Positions 24,981-34,404 are shown, counted from the first letter of the stretch. The stretch: 64,000 nt of DNA from Maricaulis sp034659015 (GCA_034659015.1 JAYEGL010000012.1:178234-242233); one strand, 5' to 3'. The notes: generated from the sequence alone by a model not told the origin. Program-made: numbers and translations.

Positions 24981-25295
24981 ATGTCCAAGGTGATGCTGAG
25001 TGGAAAAATCCACATGACATCACTCCAATCTGAAGGCGAGGCCCTCGCCTCGGTCGGGGTGGCCCATCCGCCCCGAATGCGCCGCTGGCCCGGCGCTGCT
25101 GCTTCCGCCTTCAAACCGTGCGCGCTCGACACGTTCGCGCGCCTGATGCGCGCAAATATGTTGCGTCGCGCTATATTACAACCTAAACATGCGCTCCGGA
25201 AGAAACAAGCGCACGGCCGTATGGCGCCCCAAGCATCGTGCATGGAGGACCGCATCCGGATTTGCCCATCGCCTTCCCCGCTCTAAACTCCCGCC

Positions 25296-25922
25296 ATGTT
25301 CACGCACGAACAGATCTGGCGCGGGATCGACCGCCTGGCAGCGCACGCCCAGACCAGCCCTTCAGGCCTGGCCCGACGGGCCGGGCTCGACTCCACGACT
25401 TTCAACCCGTCCAAGCGCTTCTCGCGGGACGGCAGCAAGCCGCGCTGGCCCTCGACGGAAAGCCTCGCCAAGGCCCTGGCCGCTGCGCACATGGATTTTG
25501 CGGAATTTGCCGACCTCGTGGCCGGCATGCCGCGAACGGCGGCCCTGCGCACGCGCAGCCTCGCCGACAGCCGCACCGCCGACGCCTTCGATGCCAGCGG
25601 CCTGCCCACCGGCGATGGCTGGACGCGCCAGCCCTTTCCCGGCATCGCCTTCGAGAATGCCTACGCGCTGACCGTGGAGGGCGACGGGATGGAGCCGGTC
25701 TACCGGGCCGGGGACCGGCTGGTCGTGACGCCGGACGACACGCCGCGCACGGGCGACCGGGTCGTCGTGGGCGAACGCTCCGGCGCCGTTTGTGCCTGGA
25801 CGCTCGGCGAGCGCAGTGTGCAGGCTGTCACACTGCATGCTCTCAATCCGGACTGCCCCGATCGTGTGCTCGCACTTGGCGAAGTGGACTGGATGGCCCG
25901 CATCGTCTGGGCCAGCCAGTAG
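25296..25922 (+). CDS. S24/LexA-like HTH regulator lacking both catalytic residues
   Basis: A 208-residue regulator with an N-terminal helix-turn-helix (~8-75, GLARRAGLDSTTFNPSKRF) and a C-terminal LexA/CI-type S24 domain (~120-205). In family members the nucleophile sits in a GDSM motif; here it reads VEGDGMEPVYRAGDRLVV, so Ser is Gly. The general-base Lys region reads AVCAWTL, where related proteins commonly have MAK, so Lys also appears lost. The protein should not self-cleave and may be a constitutive or ligand-controlled repressor. It is followed 79 bp downstream by a P450 gene, a possible target. The start ATG at 25296 fits the HTH position. Confidence 0.85.
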   Translation: MFTHEQIWRGIDRLAAHAQTSPSGLARRAGLDSTTFNPSKRFSRDGSKPRWPSTESLAKALAAAHMDFAEFADLVAGMPRTAALRTRSLADSRTADAFDASGLPTGDGWTRQPFPGIAFENAYALTVEGDGMEPVYRAGDRLVVTPDDTPRTGDRVVVGERSGAVCAWTLGERSVQAVTLHALNPDCPDRVLALGEVDWMARIVWASQ

Positions 25923-26001
25923 CGCCCCGCGACCTTTCGCCCATGGGAGACGGCGCGCCTGTGCCCTAGATTGTCTGCTTGGAAGAGATCCAAGAGGCAC
26001 T

Positions 26002-27402
26002 ATGAACCAGGTCTTTCAGCCGCCGAAACCGCCCTACGCCGTCTATAGCGGCGTCGGCAAGCTGCGGCCGTCGGACTACTGGACCTATTTCCGGGCCATG
26101 CGTCGCAATCCGCTGGAGATCTGGGGTGAGCACCATTTCTCCATCCGCATGGCGCCCTTCCGCTTCCTCGGGCGCTCCAGCCTGATCGTCAACGACCCGG
26201 ACGCGATCCATCACTGCTTCGTCACGCGCTCGGACAATTTCACCATGAATCCGCTGCGCCAGGCGGTGCTGAAACCCTTCCTGCGCGACGGCCTTCTCAC
26301 CGCCGAGGGCGAGACCTGGAGCAAGGCCCGCAAGGCGGTCTCGCCGGTCTTCACGCCGCGCAAGGTCAATGCTTTCGCGCCGCAGATCCGCCAGGTCTGC
26401 GAGGATGCGGCCACCGCCTTCGAAGCCGTCGACGGCCGCACCGTCTCCGTGTCGGACGCCATGGTGGACCTCACGCTGGACGTGCTGATCGAGACTCTGT
26501 TCTCCGGCGACGAGGCGCTGGACAAGACGCGCTTCACCGACGGTATCCACAAGCTGCTGGAGATCAGCGGCATTCCCCACCCCTTCGACCTGCTGCACCT
26601 GCCCGGCTGGCTGCCGCGCATCGGACAGGGCCGCTCGCGGCGGGTGATCGCCGATCTGCGCCGCCAGGTCTCGCAACTGGCCGCCCATCGGCGCACGGCG
26701 CCGTCGCCGTCGCCGGGAGAAAACGAACGCGCACCGGACTTTCTCGACCTGTTGCTGGGCGCCGGGCTGGACGACACGGCCGTCACCGACAACCTCCTCA
26801 CCTTCCTGGCCGCCGGGCACGAGACGACGGCACGCTCCCTGGCCTGGACGCTCTACCTGCTGTCGCGATCGCCGGAGGCGCGCGACCGGCTGGAGGCTGA
26901 AATCGACGCCGCTCCGCTGGACGAAACGGATCCGGCGAAATGGGCCGGTCTGCTGCCCTGGACCGAAGCGGTGATCAAGGAAAGCCTGCGCCTCTACCCG
27001 TCGGCGCCCATGCTGGCCCGCACATCGCGGGAGTGGGACATCGTCAACGGCCTGCCCGTCCCCGCCGGGACCGACGTGCTGGTCTCGACCTGGCTGCTGC
27101 ACCGCCAGCGCGAGATCTGGGCCGAACCCGACAGTTTCCGGCCGGAGCGTTTTCTCGGCGAGGCCGCCAGATCCATTCCGCGCGATGCCTACCTGCCCTT
27201 CGGGCTGGGGCCGCGCGTGTGCATCGGGGCGCGGTTCGCCATGATGGAAATGGTGATCGTGCTCGCCTGCCTCTTGCGCCGGGTGCGCTTCGACTTCGAC
27301 GGCCCGCGCGACCCGCGCCCGGTCATGCGCATCACCCTGCAGCCGGACAATGAGGTGCCGATGCGGGTGTCGCGTCGTGTCGAGGGGGAGCAGGCCTCTT
27401 GA
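26002..27402 (+). CDS. Cytochrome P450 monooxygenase
   Basis: A 466-residue cytosolic P450. The I-helix oxygen-binding motif is AAGHETTARSLAW (~271-283), the K-helix ExxR is ESLRLYPSAP, and the haem-binding loop is FGLGPRVCIGARFAMMEMVI (~400-419) with the proximal Cys. The general pattern resembles CYP4/CYP102-like bacterial enzymes acting on fatty acids or alkanes, though substrate is inferred loosely. No ferredoxin or reductase gene adjoins. The ATG at 26002 follows CCAAGAGGCACT; the frame is open further upstream through the S24 gene, but that stretch is not P450-like. Confidence 0.92.
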   Translation: MNQVFQPPKPPYAVYSGVGKLRPSDYWTYFRAMRRNPLEIWGEHHFSIRMAPFRFLGRSSLIVNDPDAIHHCFVTRSDNFTMNPLRQAVLKPFLRDGLLTAEGETWSKARKAVSPVFTPRKVNAFAPQIRQVCEDAATAFEAVDGRTVSVSDAMVDLTLDVLIETLFSGDEALDKTRFTDGIHKLLEISGIPHPFDLLHLPGWLPRIGQGRSRRVIADLRRQVSQLAAHRRTAPSPSPGENERAPDFLDLLLGAGLDDTAVTDNLLTFLAAGHETTARSLAWTLYLLSRSPEARDRLEAEIDAAPLDETDPAKWAGLLPWTEAVIKESLRLYPSAPMLARTSREWDIVNGLPVPAGTDVLVSTWLLHRQREIWAEPDSFRPERFLGEAARSIPRDAYLPFGLGPRVCIGARFAMMEMVIVLACLLRRVRFDFDGPRDPRPVMRITLQPDNEVPMRVSRRVEGEQAS

Positions 27403-27413
27403 GGCTTTTCGGT

Positions 27414-27577
27414 GTCATCCCGGATGGATGCCCGGCCTTGAGCCGGGCGTAAGTCCGGGACCCATAATCCCGGTGCAGATCCAGCTGTCGCTGATGTTCA
27501 GCCTGCTTCCGGCCAACAGCGCGCGTATGGGTCCCGGCTCTGCGCCCCGCCTTCGCGGGGCATTCGGCCGGGATGAC
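27414..27577. repeat. REP-like inverted repeat between the P450 gene and accA
   Basis: Outer arms GTCATCCCGG (27414-27423) and CCGGGATGAC (27568-27577), with inner GGGACCCATA and TATGGGTCCC arms. The ends match those of the 13494-13650 element. It fills the convergent gap and could serve as a bidirectional terminator. Confidence 0.85.
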
Positions 27578-27600
27578 AACAAAGGGGCAAGTGTCCCGGA

Positions 27601-28581
27601 CTAGCCGCCGTTTTCCATCCGGCCGATGGCGAGGAAGCGCTCGCGGCGCTGCTTGCGCAGGGCCTCCGGCGACAGGCCGTCGAGCTCCATGAGGTGCTTT
27701 TCGATCGCGTTGCCCACCGCGCGCATCACGTCGTCCGGATGGCGATGCGCCCCGCCGATCGGTTCGGGCACGACCTCGTCGACGATCTTCAGTTCGAGAA
27801 GGTCCGGGGCGGTCACCTTCATGGCCACCGCCGCATCCTTGGCCCGTGCCGAATCCTTCCAGAGGATGGAGGCACAGCCTTCCGGCGAGATCACCGAATA
27901 GATCGAGTGCTCCAGCATCATCACCACATTGCCCGAGGCCAGCGCCACGGCACCGCCGGACCCGCCCTCGCCGGTGATGGTGGAGATCAGCGGCGTGCCC
28001 AGACTGATGCAGCGCTCCGTCGAGCGTGCGATCGCCTCGGACTGGCCGCGCTCTTCCGCGCCGAGACCGGGATAGGCGCCGGCCGTATCGACGAAAGTCA
28101 GCACCGGCAGGTCGAACTTTTCCGCCAGGTCCATCAGGCGGATCGCCTTGCGATAGCCTTCCGGGCGCGCCATGCCGAAATTGTGCCGGATGCGGGTCTC
28201 GGTATCGTGGCCCTTCTCGTGACCGATCACAACGACCGACCGGCCGCGGAAACGGCCCAGACCGCCGATGATCGCGGCGTCCTCGGAAAAGCGCCGATCG
28301 CCGCTGAGCTCCTCGAAATCCTCGATCAGCGCCTTGCGATAGTCGCGGAAATGCGGCCGCTCCGGATGCCGCGCAACCTGCGTCTTGCGCCACGGATCGA
28401 GCTTGGAATAGAGGCTGGCCAGCTGCTCGTTCGCCTTGTGACGAAGACGCGCCGTCTCTTCCGCCGTATCGGGCGAATCCTCGCCGGATCCGCCAGCCAG
28501 AGACTCAAGCTCTTCGATCTTGGCTTCCAGTTCGGCCAGCGGCCGCTCGAAATCGAGATAGGTACGTGTGGGGTCGGACAT
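27601..28581 (-). CDS. accA: Acetyl-CoA carboxylase carboxyltransferase subunit alpha
   Basis: A 326-residue subunit that, with AccD, transfers CO2 from carboxybiotin to acetyl-CoA, the first step of fatty acid synthesis. Motifs: GHEKGHDTETRIRHNFGMAR (~132-151), VLTFVDTAGAYPGLGAEERG, TGEGGSGGAVALASGNVVMM and PEGCASILWKDSARAKDAA. Length matches bacterial AccA (E. coli 319). It is monocistronic, downstream of xerD on the same strand with a 101-bp gap. Confidence 0.96.
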   Translation of the reverse strand: MSDPTRTYLDFERPLAELEAKIEELESLAGGSGEDSPDTAEETARLRHKANEQLASLYSKLDPWRKTQVARHPERPHFRDYRKALIEDFEELSGDRRFSEDAAIIGGLGRFRGRSVVVIGHEKGHDTETRIRHNFGMARPEGYRKAIRLMDLAEKFDLPVLTFVDTAGAYPGLGAEERGQSEAIARSTERCISLGTPLISTITGEGGSGGAVALASGNVVMMLEHSIYSVISPEGCASILWKDSARAKDAAVAMKVTAPDLLELKIVDEVVPEPIGGAHRHPDDVMRAVGNAIEKHLMELDGLSPEALRKQRRERFLAIGRMENGG

Positions 28582-28682
28582 GTCCTGCCAACACCTGTGA
28601 ACACAAAAGGTCGGGGCAACCTAGCCAGCAAGCCACCGGGTCACAAGCCTTGGTGACCGTGCTTACGCATACGTCAATCGCG

Positions 28683-29618
28683 TCAGTCGCTATCGGGTTT
28701 GCGCGCCAGCGGATGCGCCGTTTCCACGAGGGTCTTCAGCCGCTCGTCCAGCACATGGGTATAGATCTGCGTCGTGGAGACATCCGCATGGCCGAGCAGC
28801 ATCTGCACGCTCCGCAGATCGGCGCCGCGCGCCAGCAGGTGCGTGGCGAAGGCATGACGCAGCACGTGCGGCGAGACCCTGGACGGATCCAGTCCCGCCG
28901 CCGCGGCGAGCTCGCCGAGAATCTGGGCGAAGCGCTCGCGGGTCATGTGGCCCGCCTTCGCCGTGCGCGAAGGAAACAGGAAACGCCCGGCCCGCTTGGC
29001 CCGCACCGGGTCCTCCGGCAAATGCGCCTCGCGCACGGCGCGATAGGCCGCAACGGCCTCCAGCGCGTTCGGCGTGAGCGGCACCAGGCGTTCGCGGCCG
29101 CCCTTGCCGGTCACATGGATGCAGCGTTCGGCCCGCACGAAGGCGTTCAGCGGCAGGGATACCAGCTCGCTGACCCGGAGACCGCCGGCATAGAGGATTT
29201 CCATCAGCGCCCGTGTGCGCACGCCACTGGCCCCCTCGATCCGCGCGGCCGCATCGAACAGCGCGTCGACGTCGGCCTCGCTGAGCACTTTGGGCAGGCT
29301 GCGCCCGCGTTTGGGGGCCTTGAGTGCCGAGGCGGGATCGTCGCCGCGCCGCCCGTCGGACAGGAGGAAGCGATAGAAACGCTTCATCGCCGACAGCCGC
29401 CGCGCCGCGGTCGAGGGCGCCAGGCCGTCAGCCGCGAAACCCGCCAGCACGCCTTCCAGATCCGCTGTCGTCGCCGTGCCCAGCGCCGCGCCGCCTGCCG
29501 TCAGCCGGGCCGCAACGTCATCCAGATCGCGGCGATAGGCCTCCAGCGTGTTCACGGCAGCGCCGCGCTCGGCGGCCATCATGTCGAGAAAGAGCGCGAT
29601 CTCCCGGGATGCGCTCAC
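28683..29618 (-). CDS. xerD: Tyrosine recombinase XerD
   Basis: A 311-residue site-specific recombinase that resolves chromosome dimers at dif with XerC. The N-terminal SAM-like domain begins ALFLDMMAAERGAAVNTLEA. The catalytic Arg lies in LMEILYAGGLRVSELVSLPL, the HxxR pair in VSPHVLRHAFATHLLARGAD, and the second His and Tyr nucleophile in LLGHADVSTTQIYTHV. The start codon overlaps the stop of the upstream secreted-protein gene by four bases. Confidence 0.93.
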   Translation of the reverse strand: MSASREIALFLDMMAAERGAAVNTLEAYRRDLDDVAARLTAGGAALGTATTADLEGVLAGFAADGLAPSTAARRLSAMKRFYRFLLSDGRRGDDPASALKAPKRGRSLPKVLSEADVDALFDAAARIEGASGVRTRALMEILYAGGLRVSELVSLPLNAFVRAERCIHVTGKGGRERLVPLTPNALEAVAAYRAVREAHLPEDPVRAKRAGRFLFPSRTAKAGHMTRERFAQILGELAAAAGLDPSRVSPHVLRHAFATHLLARGADLRSVQMLLGHADVSTTQIYTHVLDERLKTLVETAHPLARKPDSD

Positions 29619-31264
29619 AATGCCCTCTTCACCGCCCGTTCGAGCAGGATGGACAGGGCGGCTTCACGCAGACCGACCGCATCGAGCGCCGCAATGGCGC
29701 GCGAGAATGCGTCCGGATGCCCGGCTGCGGCCGGATCGGCAAGGATACCGATCGCCAGCAGCGCCGCCTCGCCGCGAACGCCCGCGCGGACCGCCGCATC
29801 AAGCGCGGCCAGTCCGCCGGCGGACGCCGGCGTTTGGTCTGCCAGCAGCCGCTCCCGGAACCCGGCCGGCATCGGCGCGCCAAGCCGCGTCATGGCCAGC
29901 ATGTCCGGCAGCACAGCCTCGCCCTGGCCTTCCAGCCAGGCGGCCTGAACGGCCTCGTAGGGCCCGCCGCGCATCGCGTCGGCGGCGACGGCAATGGCCA
30001 GGTCGAGCGCAACCATGCGGCGCGGACTGGGCGGAACCCATTCCGGCTCCGGCGGCAGGGCGAGCGCCGCGGCCGCGTCCATCGGTAGCGGCTTGGCAAT
30101 ACCGTCCGGCCCGGTAACGGTCAGACCCGGCGGCGGGGTCTGACGGGGCGGCCCGTTCATCAGCCTGTCGCGCCATTCCCGCGCCAGACCGACATCGCCG
30201 ACCAGCAGCGCGGCAAGCGCGATCTCGTAGCCATGCTCCAGCGTGGCGCGGGTGATGGGCAGCGTCTCGATCTCGCGCCCGTGATGGCGCGCGACATGAA
30301 TGAAGCGGTCGCCGCCGCCGGTATCGGCGAGCAGCACGCCGAGCGCCTGGCCGGCCAGTTCGCGGTCCATGCCCTGGGCCAGTACCGCTTCCAGCGCGTG
30401 GTGGCGCTCCATGCCTTCGAGCGTTTCCTCGGCAGTGACGAACAGCGCCATCGGGTCGTCGACGGAGGCGGGCCGGCGGCGTTCCACGCCGTCATGCGCC
30501 GCCGCCAGCAGCCAGGCCGGTGCGTCTTCGGCCAGTCCCGGCCCGTCGCCGGCACCGGGCAGGCGCCGGCTCATCGACCACTCCAGACCGCTGTCGGCCC
30601 CGGCCGCATCCGCGTCCAGGGGCGTGTCGAGCGTCAGGGCGAACAGGCGGGCGTCGAACCCGTCGTCCGGCGCCGCGCTGCGCGCCAGCTCTGCGGTGAG
30701 TTCGGCGGCGGCGTCGCGGCCCTCAAGGGCCAGGCAATAGGCCCGCGCGCGTAGCCAGTAGGGCGCATCGCGATTGTCCGTCAGGGCGTTGGCAGTGCGG
30801 CAGGCGCGGTCTGCATTGCCCGTGGCGAAGCCAAGCTCGGCATGCCAGCGCGCCAGAGCCGGCGCGCGATTGATGCCCGGTGTGCGTTCGAGAAGGTCGA
30901 AGGCCTCGCTCGCCCCAGAGGCGGCCAGAAGCCGGTCGACCCGCAAGGCGGCCAGGCCGGCATCGCCGCGCCCGCCGGCGGGCGGACGTCCGCCCGAGGC
31001 GAGCACCGAACGCGCAGCTTCCGCCAGCGCCTCGCTGGCATATCCTTCGCTGTCGGCCGCGGGCAGGCGGGCCAGCACGGCCTGCGCCATGTCGCGCCCC
31101 GTGCCGTCCCACATCCGCTGCCCCATGGACGCGCCGGGCAGGCCCACTTCCAGAGGATCGAGCGCATCGAGGCGTTCCACCTCGATCGGATCCTGCGCAA
31201 GGGCGGTTCCGCCCAGTAGCGCCGCCAGAAGGCTAGCGCGGGAAATCGTCTTCCAACTCGACAC
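29615..31264 (-). CDS. Secreted Ala-rich protein of unknown function (549 aa)
   Basis: Residues 1-23 form a signal peptide (ASLLAALLGGTALAQ). The rest is an Ala/Leu-rich array of paired helices, TPR- or solenoid-like, without recognised motifs (for example LARWHAELGFATGNADRACR). The start is GTG with GGGAGAG upstream and overlaps the end of a small membrane-protein gene by 32 bp; the stop overlaps xerD. The three genes form one operon, upstream of and divergent from aroK. Function is unknown; a periplasmic scaffold role is only a guess. Confidence 0.75.
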   Translation of the reverse strand: MSSWKTISRASLLAALLGGTALAQDPIEVERLDALDPLEVGLPGASMGQRMWDGTGRDMAQAVLARLPAADSEGYASEALAEAARSVLASGGRPPAGGRGDAGLAALRVDRLLAASGASEAFDLLERTPGINRAPALARWHAELGFATGNADRACRTANALTDNRDAPYWLRARAYCLALEGRDAAAELTAELARSAAPDDGFDARLFALTLDTPLDADAAGADSGLEWSMSRRLPGAGDGPGLAEDAPAWLLAAAHDGVERRRPASVDDPMALFVTAEETLEGMERHHALEAVLAQGMDRELAGQALGVLLADTGGGDRFIHVARHHGREIETLPITRATLEHGYEIALAALLVGDVGLAREWRDRLMNGPPRQTPPPGLTVTGPDGIAKPLPMDAAAALALPPEPEWVPPSPRRMVALDLAIAVAADAMRGGPYEAVQAAWLEGQGEAVLPDMLAMTRLGAPMPAGFRERLLADQTPASAGGLAALDAAVRAGVRGEAALLAIGILADPAAAGHPDAFSRAIAALDAVGLREAALSILLERAVKRAL

Positions 31265-31373
31265 TTACACTCTCCCGGGTGGGTTCCATCCCGTTCGCAA
31301 TCACGGCCAGCGTCCCGAAACCGGCCAGGACCAGCACGCCGACGACCAGCACTCCAATCAGGAAACCCCGCAT
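31233..31373 (-). CDS. Small membrane protein (46 aa)
   Basis: A 46-residue protein: MRGFLIGVLVVGVLVLAGFG is a membrane helix, followed by IANGMEPTRESVSVELEDDF and a final PR. The acidic VELEDDF tail looks like a small conserved alphaproteobacterial protein encoded near aroK, but that is from memory. The start at 31371-31373 puts the helix at the very N-terminus. It overlaps the next gene by 32 bp. Confidence 0.6.
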   Translation of the reverse strand: MRGFLIGVLVVGVLVLAGFGTLAVIANGMEPTRESVSVELEDDFPR

Positions 31374-31481
31374 TCGCCCTACTCCATCGCCTTGATATCC
31401 GGCGTCAGACTGCTGCACCGGAACCTGTTGCGGAGCCTAACCGTGATTGCGGCGATTTCCAGACCGTTTATACCGCTAGAC

Positions 31482-32021
31482 ATGACGCGTGCACTGGAAA
31501 TGGATCGCCCCGTCGTGCTGATCGGCCTGATGGGCGTGGGCAAGACGACGGTCGGACGACGGCTGGCCCGGACACTCGGCGTGGATTTCCGCGATGCCGA
31601 CGAGGAGGTCGAACGCGCGGCCGGCCGGTCGGTTTCGGAAATTTTCGACGATTTCGGCGAGCACGCCTTCCGCGACGGCGAACGCAAGGTGATCGCGCGC
31701 CTGCTCGAGGAGCCGCCGATGGTGATCGCGCTGGGCGGCGGCGCCTTCGTCGACCCGGAAACCCGGGCCCGGGTGAAGGAAAAGGGCGTTTCCGTCTGGC
31801 TCCAGGCCGATGTGGATACGCTGGTCAAACGGGTCGGCCGCCGCAATACGCGTCCCCTTCTGCGTAACAGCGACCCCCGGACCGTCCTGGAACGCTTGCT
31901 CGAGACACGCAGGCCCGCGTATGCAGAAGCGGATATCCATGTCGATGCGTCCGCCGGGTCGCATCAGGCGACGCTGGACGCGATCATGCGGGCGCTGGAA
32001 GCGAGGGAGGCCGAGGCTTGA
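31482..32021 (+). CDS. aroK: Shikimate kinase
   Basis: A 179-residue P-loop kinase that phosphorylates shikimate in aromatic amino acid synthesis. Walker A is LIGLMGVGKTTVGRRLA (~13-29), the substrate motifs are DADEEVERAAGRSV and ALGGGAFVDPETR, and the lid has RNTRPLLRNSDPR. The ATG at 31482 (MTRALEMDRP) is preferred over the ATG at 31500; both fit. Its TGA overlaps the TTG start of aroB, so the two are translationally coupled. Confidence 0.94.
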   Translation: MTRALEMDRPVVLIGLMGVGKTTVGRRLARTLGVDFRDADEEVERAAGRSVSEIFDDFGEHAFRDGERKVIARLLEEPPMVIALGGGAFVDPETRARVKEKGVSVWLQADVDTLVKRVGRRNTRPLLRNSDPRTVLERLLETRRPAYAEADIHVDASAGSHQATLDAIMRALEAREAEA

Positions 32022-33121
32022 GCGACATACTCTCCGTTTCCGTCGGGCTAGGCGCGCGCAGCTATGACGTGCTGGTCGGCGCCGGCGCCCTGCGTGCGGC
32101 CCAGCCGCAGCTGTCCGCCTTCTTCCCGCGCGGCCGCGCCATCCTGGTCACCGACCGCACGGTGGCGGGCCTTCACCTGAAGACCGTGTCCGACTGGCTG
32201 GAGGGCGCGGGCCTGCGCGCCGATCCGGTTATCCTGGAACCGGGCGAGACGACCAAGAGCTGGGACGGGCTGCAGCATCTCGTCGACACGCTGCTCGACC
32301 GCAATATCGAACGCTCCGAGGCGGTGATCGCCCTGGGCGGCGGCGTGATCGGCGACCTCACCGGCTTTGCCGCCTCGATCACCAAGCGCGGTGTCGACTT
32401 CATCCAGATCCCCACCACCCTGCTCGCCCAGGTCGACAGTTCGGTCGGCGGCAAGACGGGGATCAACACCGCCCACGGCAAGAATTTCGTCGGCACCTTC
32501 CACCAGCCGCGTCTGGTCATCGCCGATGCCGACCTGCTGGCCAGCCTGCCCGAGCGCGAGCGCCGTGCGGGATACGCGGAAATCGTCAAGGCGGCGCTGA
32601 TCGGCGACAAACCGCTGTTCGACACGCTGGAAGCGGCGGGCGCCGATGCGCTGGACGGCCCGGCGCTCAGCGAGGCCGTGGCTGCCGCCGTGGCCTTCAA
32701 GGCCCGCATCGTCGCCGAGGACGAGCGCGAGGCGGGTGCCCGCGCCCTGCTCAATCTCGGTCACACATTCGGCCATGCTTTCGAGGCGGAGGCCCCCAAG
32801 GACAGGATCCGCCATGGCGAGGCCGTCGCGGCGGGCCTGGCCCTCGCCTTCGCCTTTTCCGCCGATCGCGGCCTGTGCCCGGCCGGGGACGCCGAGCGGG
32901 TCCGCGCGCATCTGCGCGCCGCGGGCCTGCCCGACGGACCGCTGGCTCTGGCGTATGCCGACTGGGATGCCGAGCGCTTGATCGACCGCATGCGCGATGA
33001 CAAGAAGAACCGGGACGGGCGGATCGCGCTGGTCCTGGCGCGCGGTATCGGCGATGCCTTCATCGACCGCGATACGGACGAAACCCACCTGACCCGCTTT
33101 CTGGAGACCCAGCTTTCATGA
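32018..33121 (+). CDS. aroB: 3-Dehydroquinate synthase
   Basis: A 367-residue NAD- and metal-dependent enzyme, second step of the shikimate pathway. Motifs: ALGGGVIGDLTGFAASI (~105-121), IQIPTTLLAQVDSSVGGKTG, then AHGKNFVGTFHQP, and LNLGHTFGHAFEAEA with metal-binding His residues. The start is a TTG inside the aroK stop region (TTGA), an unusual codon, which suggests coupling-dependent, reduced initiation. Its stop in turn overlaps the next gene start (ATGA). Confidence 0.95.
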   Translation: MSDILSVSVGLGARSYDVLVGAGALRAAQPQLSAFFPRGRAILVTDRTVAGLHLKTVSDWLEGAGLRADPVILEPGETTKSWDGLQHLVDTLLDRNIERSEAVIALGGGVIGDLTGFAASITKRGVDFIQIPTTLLAQVDSSVGGKTGINTAHGKNFVGTFHQPRLVIADADLLASLPERERRAGYAEIVKAALIGDKPLFDTLEAAGADALDGPALSEAVAAAVAFKARIVAEDEREAGARALLNLGHTFGHAFEAEAPKDRIRHGEAVAAGLALAFAFSADRGLCPAGDAERVRAHLRAAGLPDGPLALAYADWDAERLIDRMRDDKKNRDGRIALVLARGIGDAFIDRDTDETHLTRFLETQLS

Positions 33122-34404
33122 GCCTCGACTGGACCCTGATCGGCCCGGCGCTGTCGATCGTCGGCCTGCTTTGCCTGTCCGCCTTCTTTTCCGGTTCCGA
33201 GACCTCGCTCACCGCGACCTCGCGGGCGCGCATGCTGCAGATGGAGCGCGAGAAGCATCCCGGTGCGGCCATCGTCAACAAGCTGATCGGCGACGGGGAG
33301 AGCCTGCTGGGCTCGATCCTGCTGGGCAATAATCTGGTGAATATCGCCGCCTCGATGATCGCCGGGCAATTGTTCGAGGACCTGCTCGGCGGCAATTCCG
33401 TGCTCTGGGCGACGCTGGTGATGACGGCGCTCGTGCTGGTCTTCGCCGAGGTCATGCCCAAGACCTACGCCCTGTCCAATCCCGACCGGTTCGCGCTCGC
33501 CGTGGCCCGCCCGATCCTCCTGGCGGTCAAGGTGTTCGCGCCGGTCGTCGGCGCGGTGCAGATCGTCGTGCGCGGCACGCTGCGCCTGTTCGGCGCCAAT
33601 GTGGAAGGCCCGGTTCTGTCCGCCCATGACGAGCTGCGCGGCGCCATCGCCCTGCATCACGAGGAAGGCGGTGTGGTGAAGGACGACCGCGACATGCTGG
33701 GCGGCGTGCTCGACCTGCGCGAACTGACGGTCGACGACATCATGGTGCACCGCAAGTCGATCGTGATGATCGACGCCGAGAAGACACCGGTCGAGATCGT
33801 GACCGAAGCCCTGCACAGCCCGCACACCCGCCTGCCGCTCTACAAGGGCGATGCGGAAAACATCGTCGGCATCCTGCACGTGCGCGACATGGCGCGGGCC
33901 CTGCACGAGGCCGATGGCGACGCGTCGGCCGTGGATATCGACGCGCTGCGCCGCGAGCCCTGGTTCGTGCCGGAAACCACGGAAGTCCTCGACCAGCTCA
34001 ACGCCTTCCGCGAAAAGCGCGAACACTTCGCCCTGGTGGTCGATGAATACGGCGCGCTGATGGGGCTGGTGACGCTGGAGGACATCCTGGAAGAGATCGT
34101 CGGCGCCATCGAGGACGAGCACGACATCGCGGTCGAGGGTATCCGACCCGATGCCGACAACAGCTGGCTGGTCGACGGCTCCGTGCCGATCCGCGACCTC
34201 AACCGCGCGCTGGACTGGGAACTGCCCGACGAGGAAGCCGTCACGATTGCCGGCCTGGTGATCCACGAGGCCCAGACCATCCCGGAACGCGGCCAGGTCT
34301 TCCAGTTCCACGGCGCCCGTTTCGAGGTCGTCGAACGCCGCCGCAACCAGATCACCAAGTTGCGGGTTTCCGTCAGCCCGGACGAGCTGGACCCGGTTAT
34401 CTAG
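33118..34404 (+). CDS. CNNM/CorC-HlyC family membrane protein with CBS pair
   Basis: A 428-residue protein: an N-terminal DUF21/CNNM membrane domain with about four helices (LSIVGLLCLSAFFSGSETSL, then LLGSILLGNNLVNIAASMIA), a CBS pair (~200-330, including VDDIMVHRKSIVMID and FALVVDEYGALMGLVTLEDI) and a C-terminal CorC/HlyC domain (~345-425). The family handles Mg2+ or Co2+ export; older annotation as hemolysin is historical. It is cotranscribed with aroK-aroB (ATGA overlap), a linkage without obvious metabolic logic. Its stop overlaps the convergent lipoprotein gene by four bases. Confidence 0.9.
   Translation: MSLDWTLIGPALSIVGLLCLSAFFSGSETSLTATSRARMLQMEREKHPGAAIVNKLIGDGESLLGSILLGNNLVNIAASMIAGQLFEDLLGGNSVLWATLVMTALVLVFAEVMPKTYALSNPDRFALAVARPILLAVKVFAPVVGAVQIVVRGTLRLFGANVEGPVLSAHDELRGAIALHHEEGGVVKDDRDMLGGVLDLRELTVDDIMVHRKSIVMIDAEKTPVEIVTEALHSPHTRLPLYKGDAENIVGILHVRDMARALHEADGDASAVDIDALRREPWFVPETTEVLDQLNAFREKREHFALVVDEYGALMGLVTLEDILEEIVGAIEDEHDIAVEGIRPDADNSWLVDGSVPIRDLNRALDWELPDEEAVTIAGLVIHEAQTIPERGQVFQFHGARFEVVERRRNQITKLRVSVSPDELDPVI

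Larger units (their letters stand above)
24806..25295. other. 490-bp region with a candidate sRNA, no protein gene seen
   Basis: The region between the divergent DUF952 and S24-regulator genes holds a promoter-like pair (24854-24881), a short transcript-like segment with two hairpins ending in a T-run (24889-24980), then GC-rich sequence with small hairpins (GAGTGGA..TCCAC..CACTC near 25000-25027). Frames of up to 117 codons cross it but have no protein-like features. Confidence 0.6.

Noticed and set aside
25001..25286. Open frames in the gap before the S24 regulator
   Set aside because: They cross the candidate sRNA terminator and GC-rich spacer and show no protein-like pattern.
32018..32020. 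Possibility that the TTG start of aroB is an error
   Set aside because: TTG overlaps the aroK stop in the manner of coupled genes and the next residues MSDILSVSVGLGARSYDV match the family N-terminus; kept as is.
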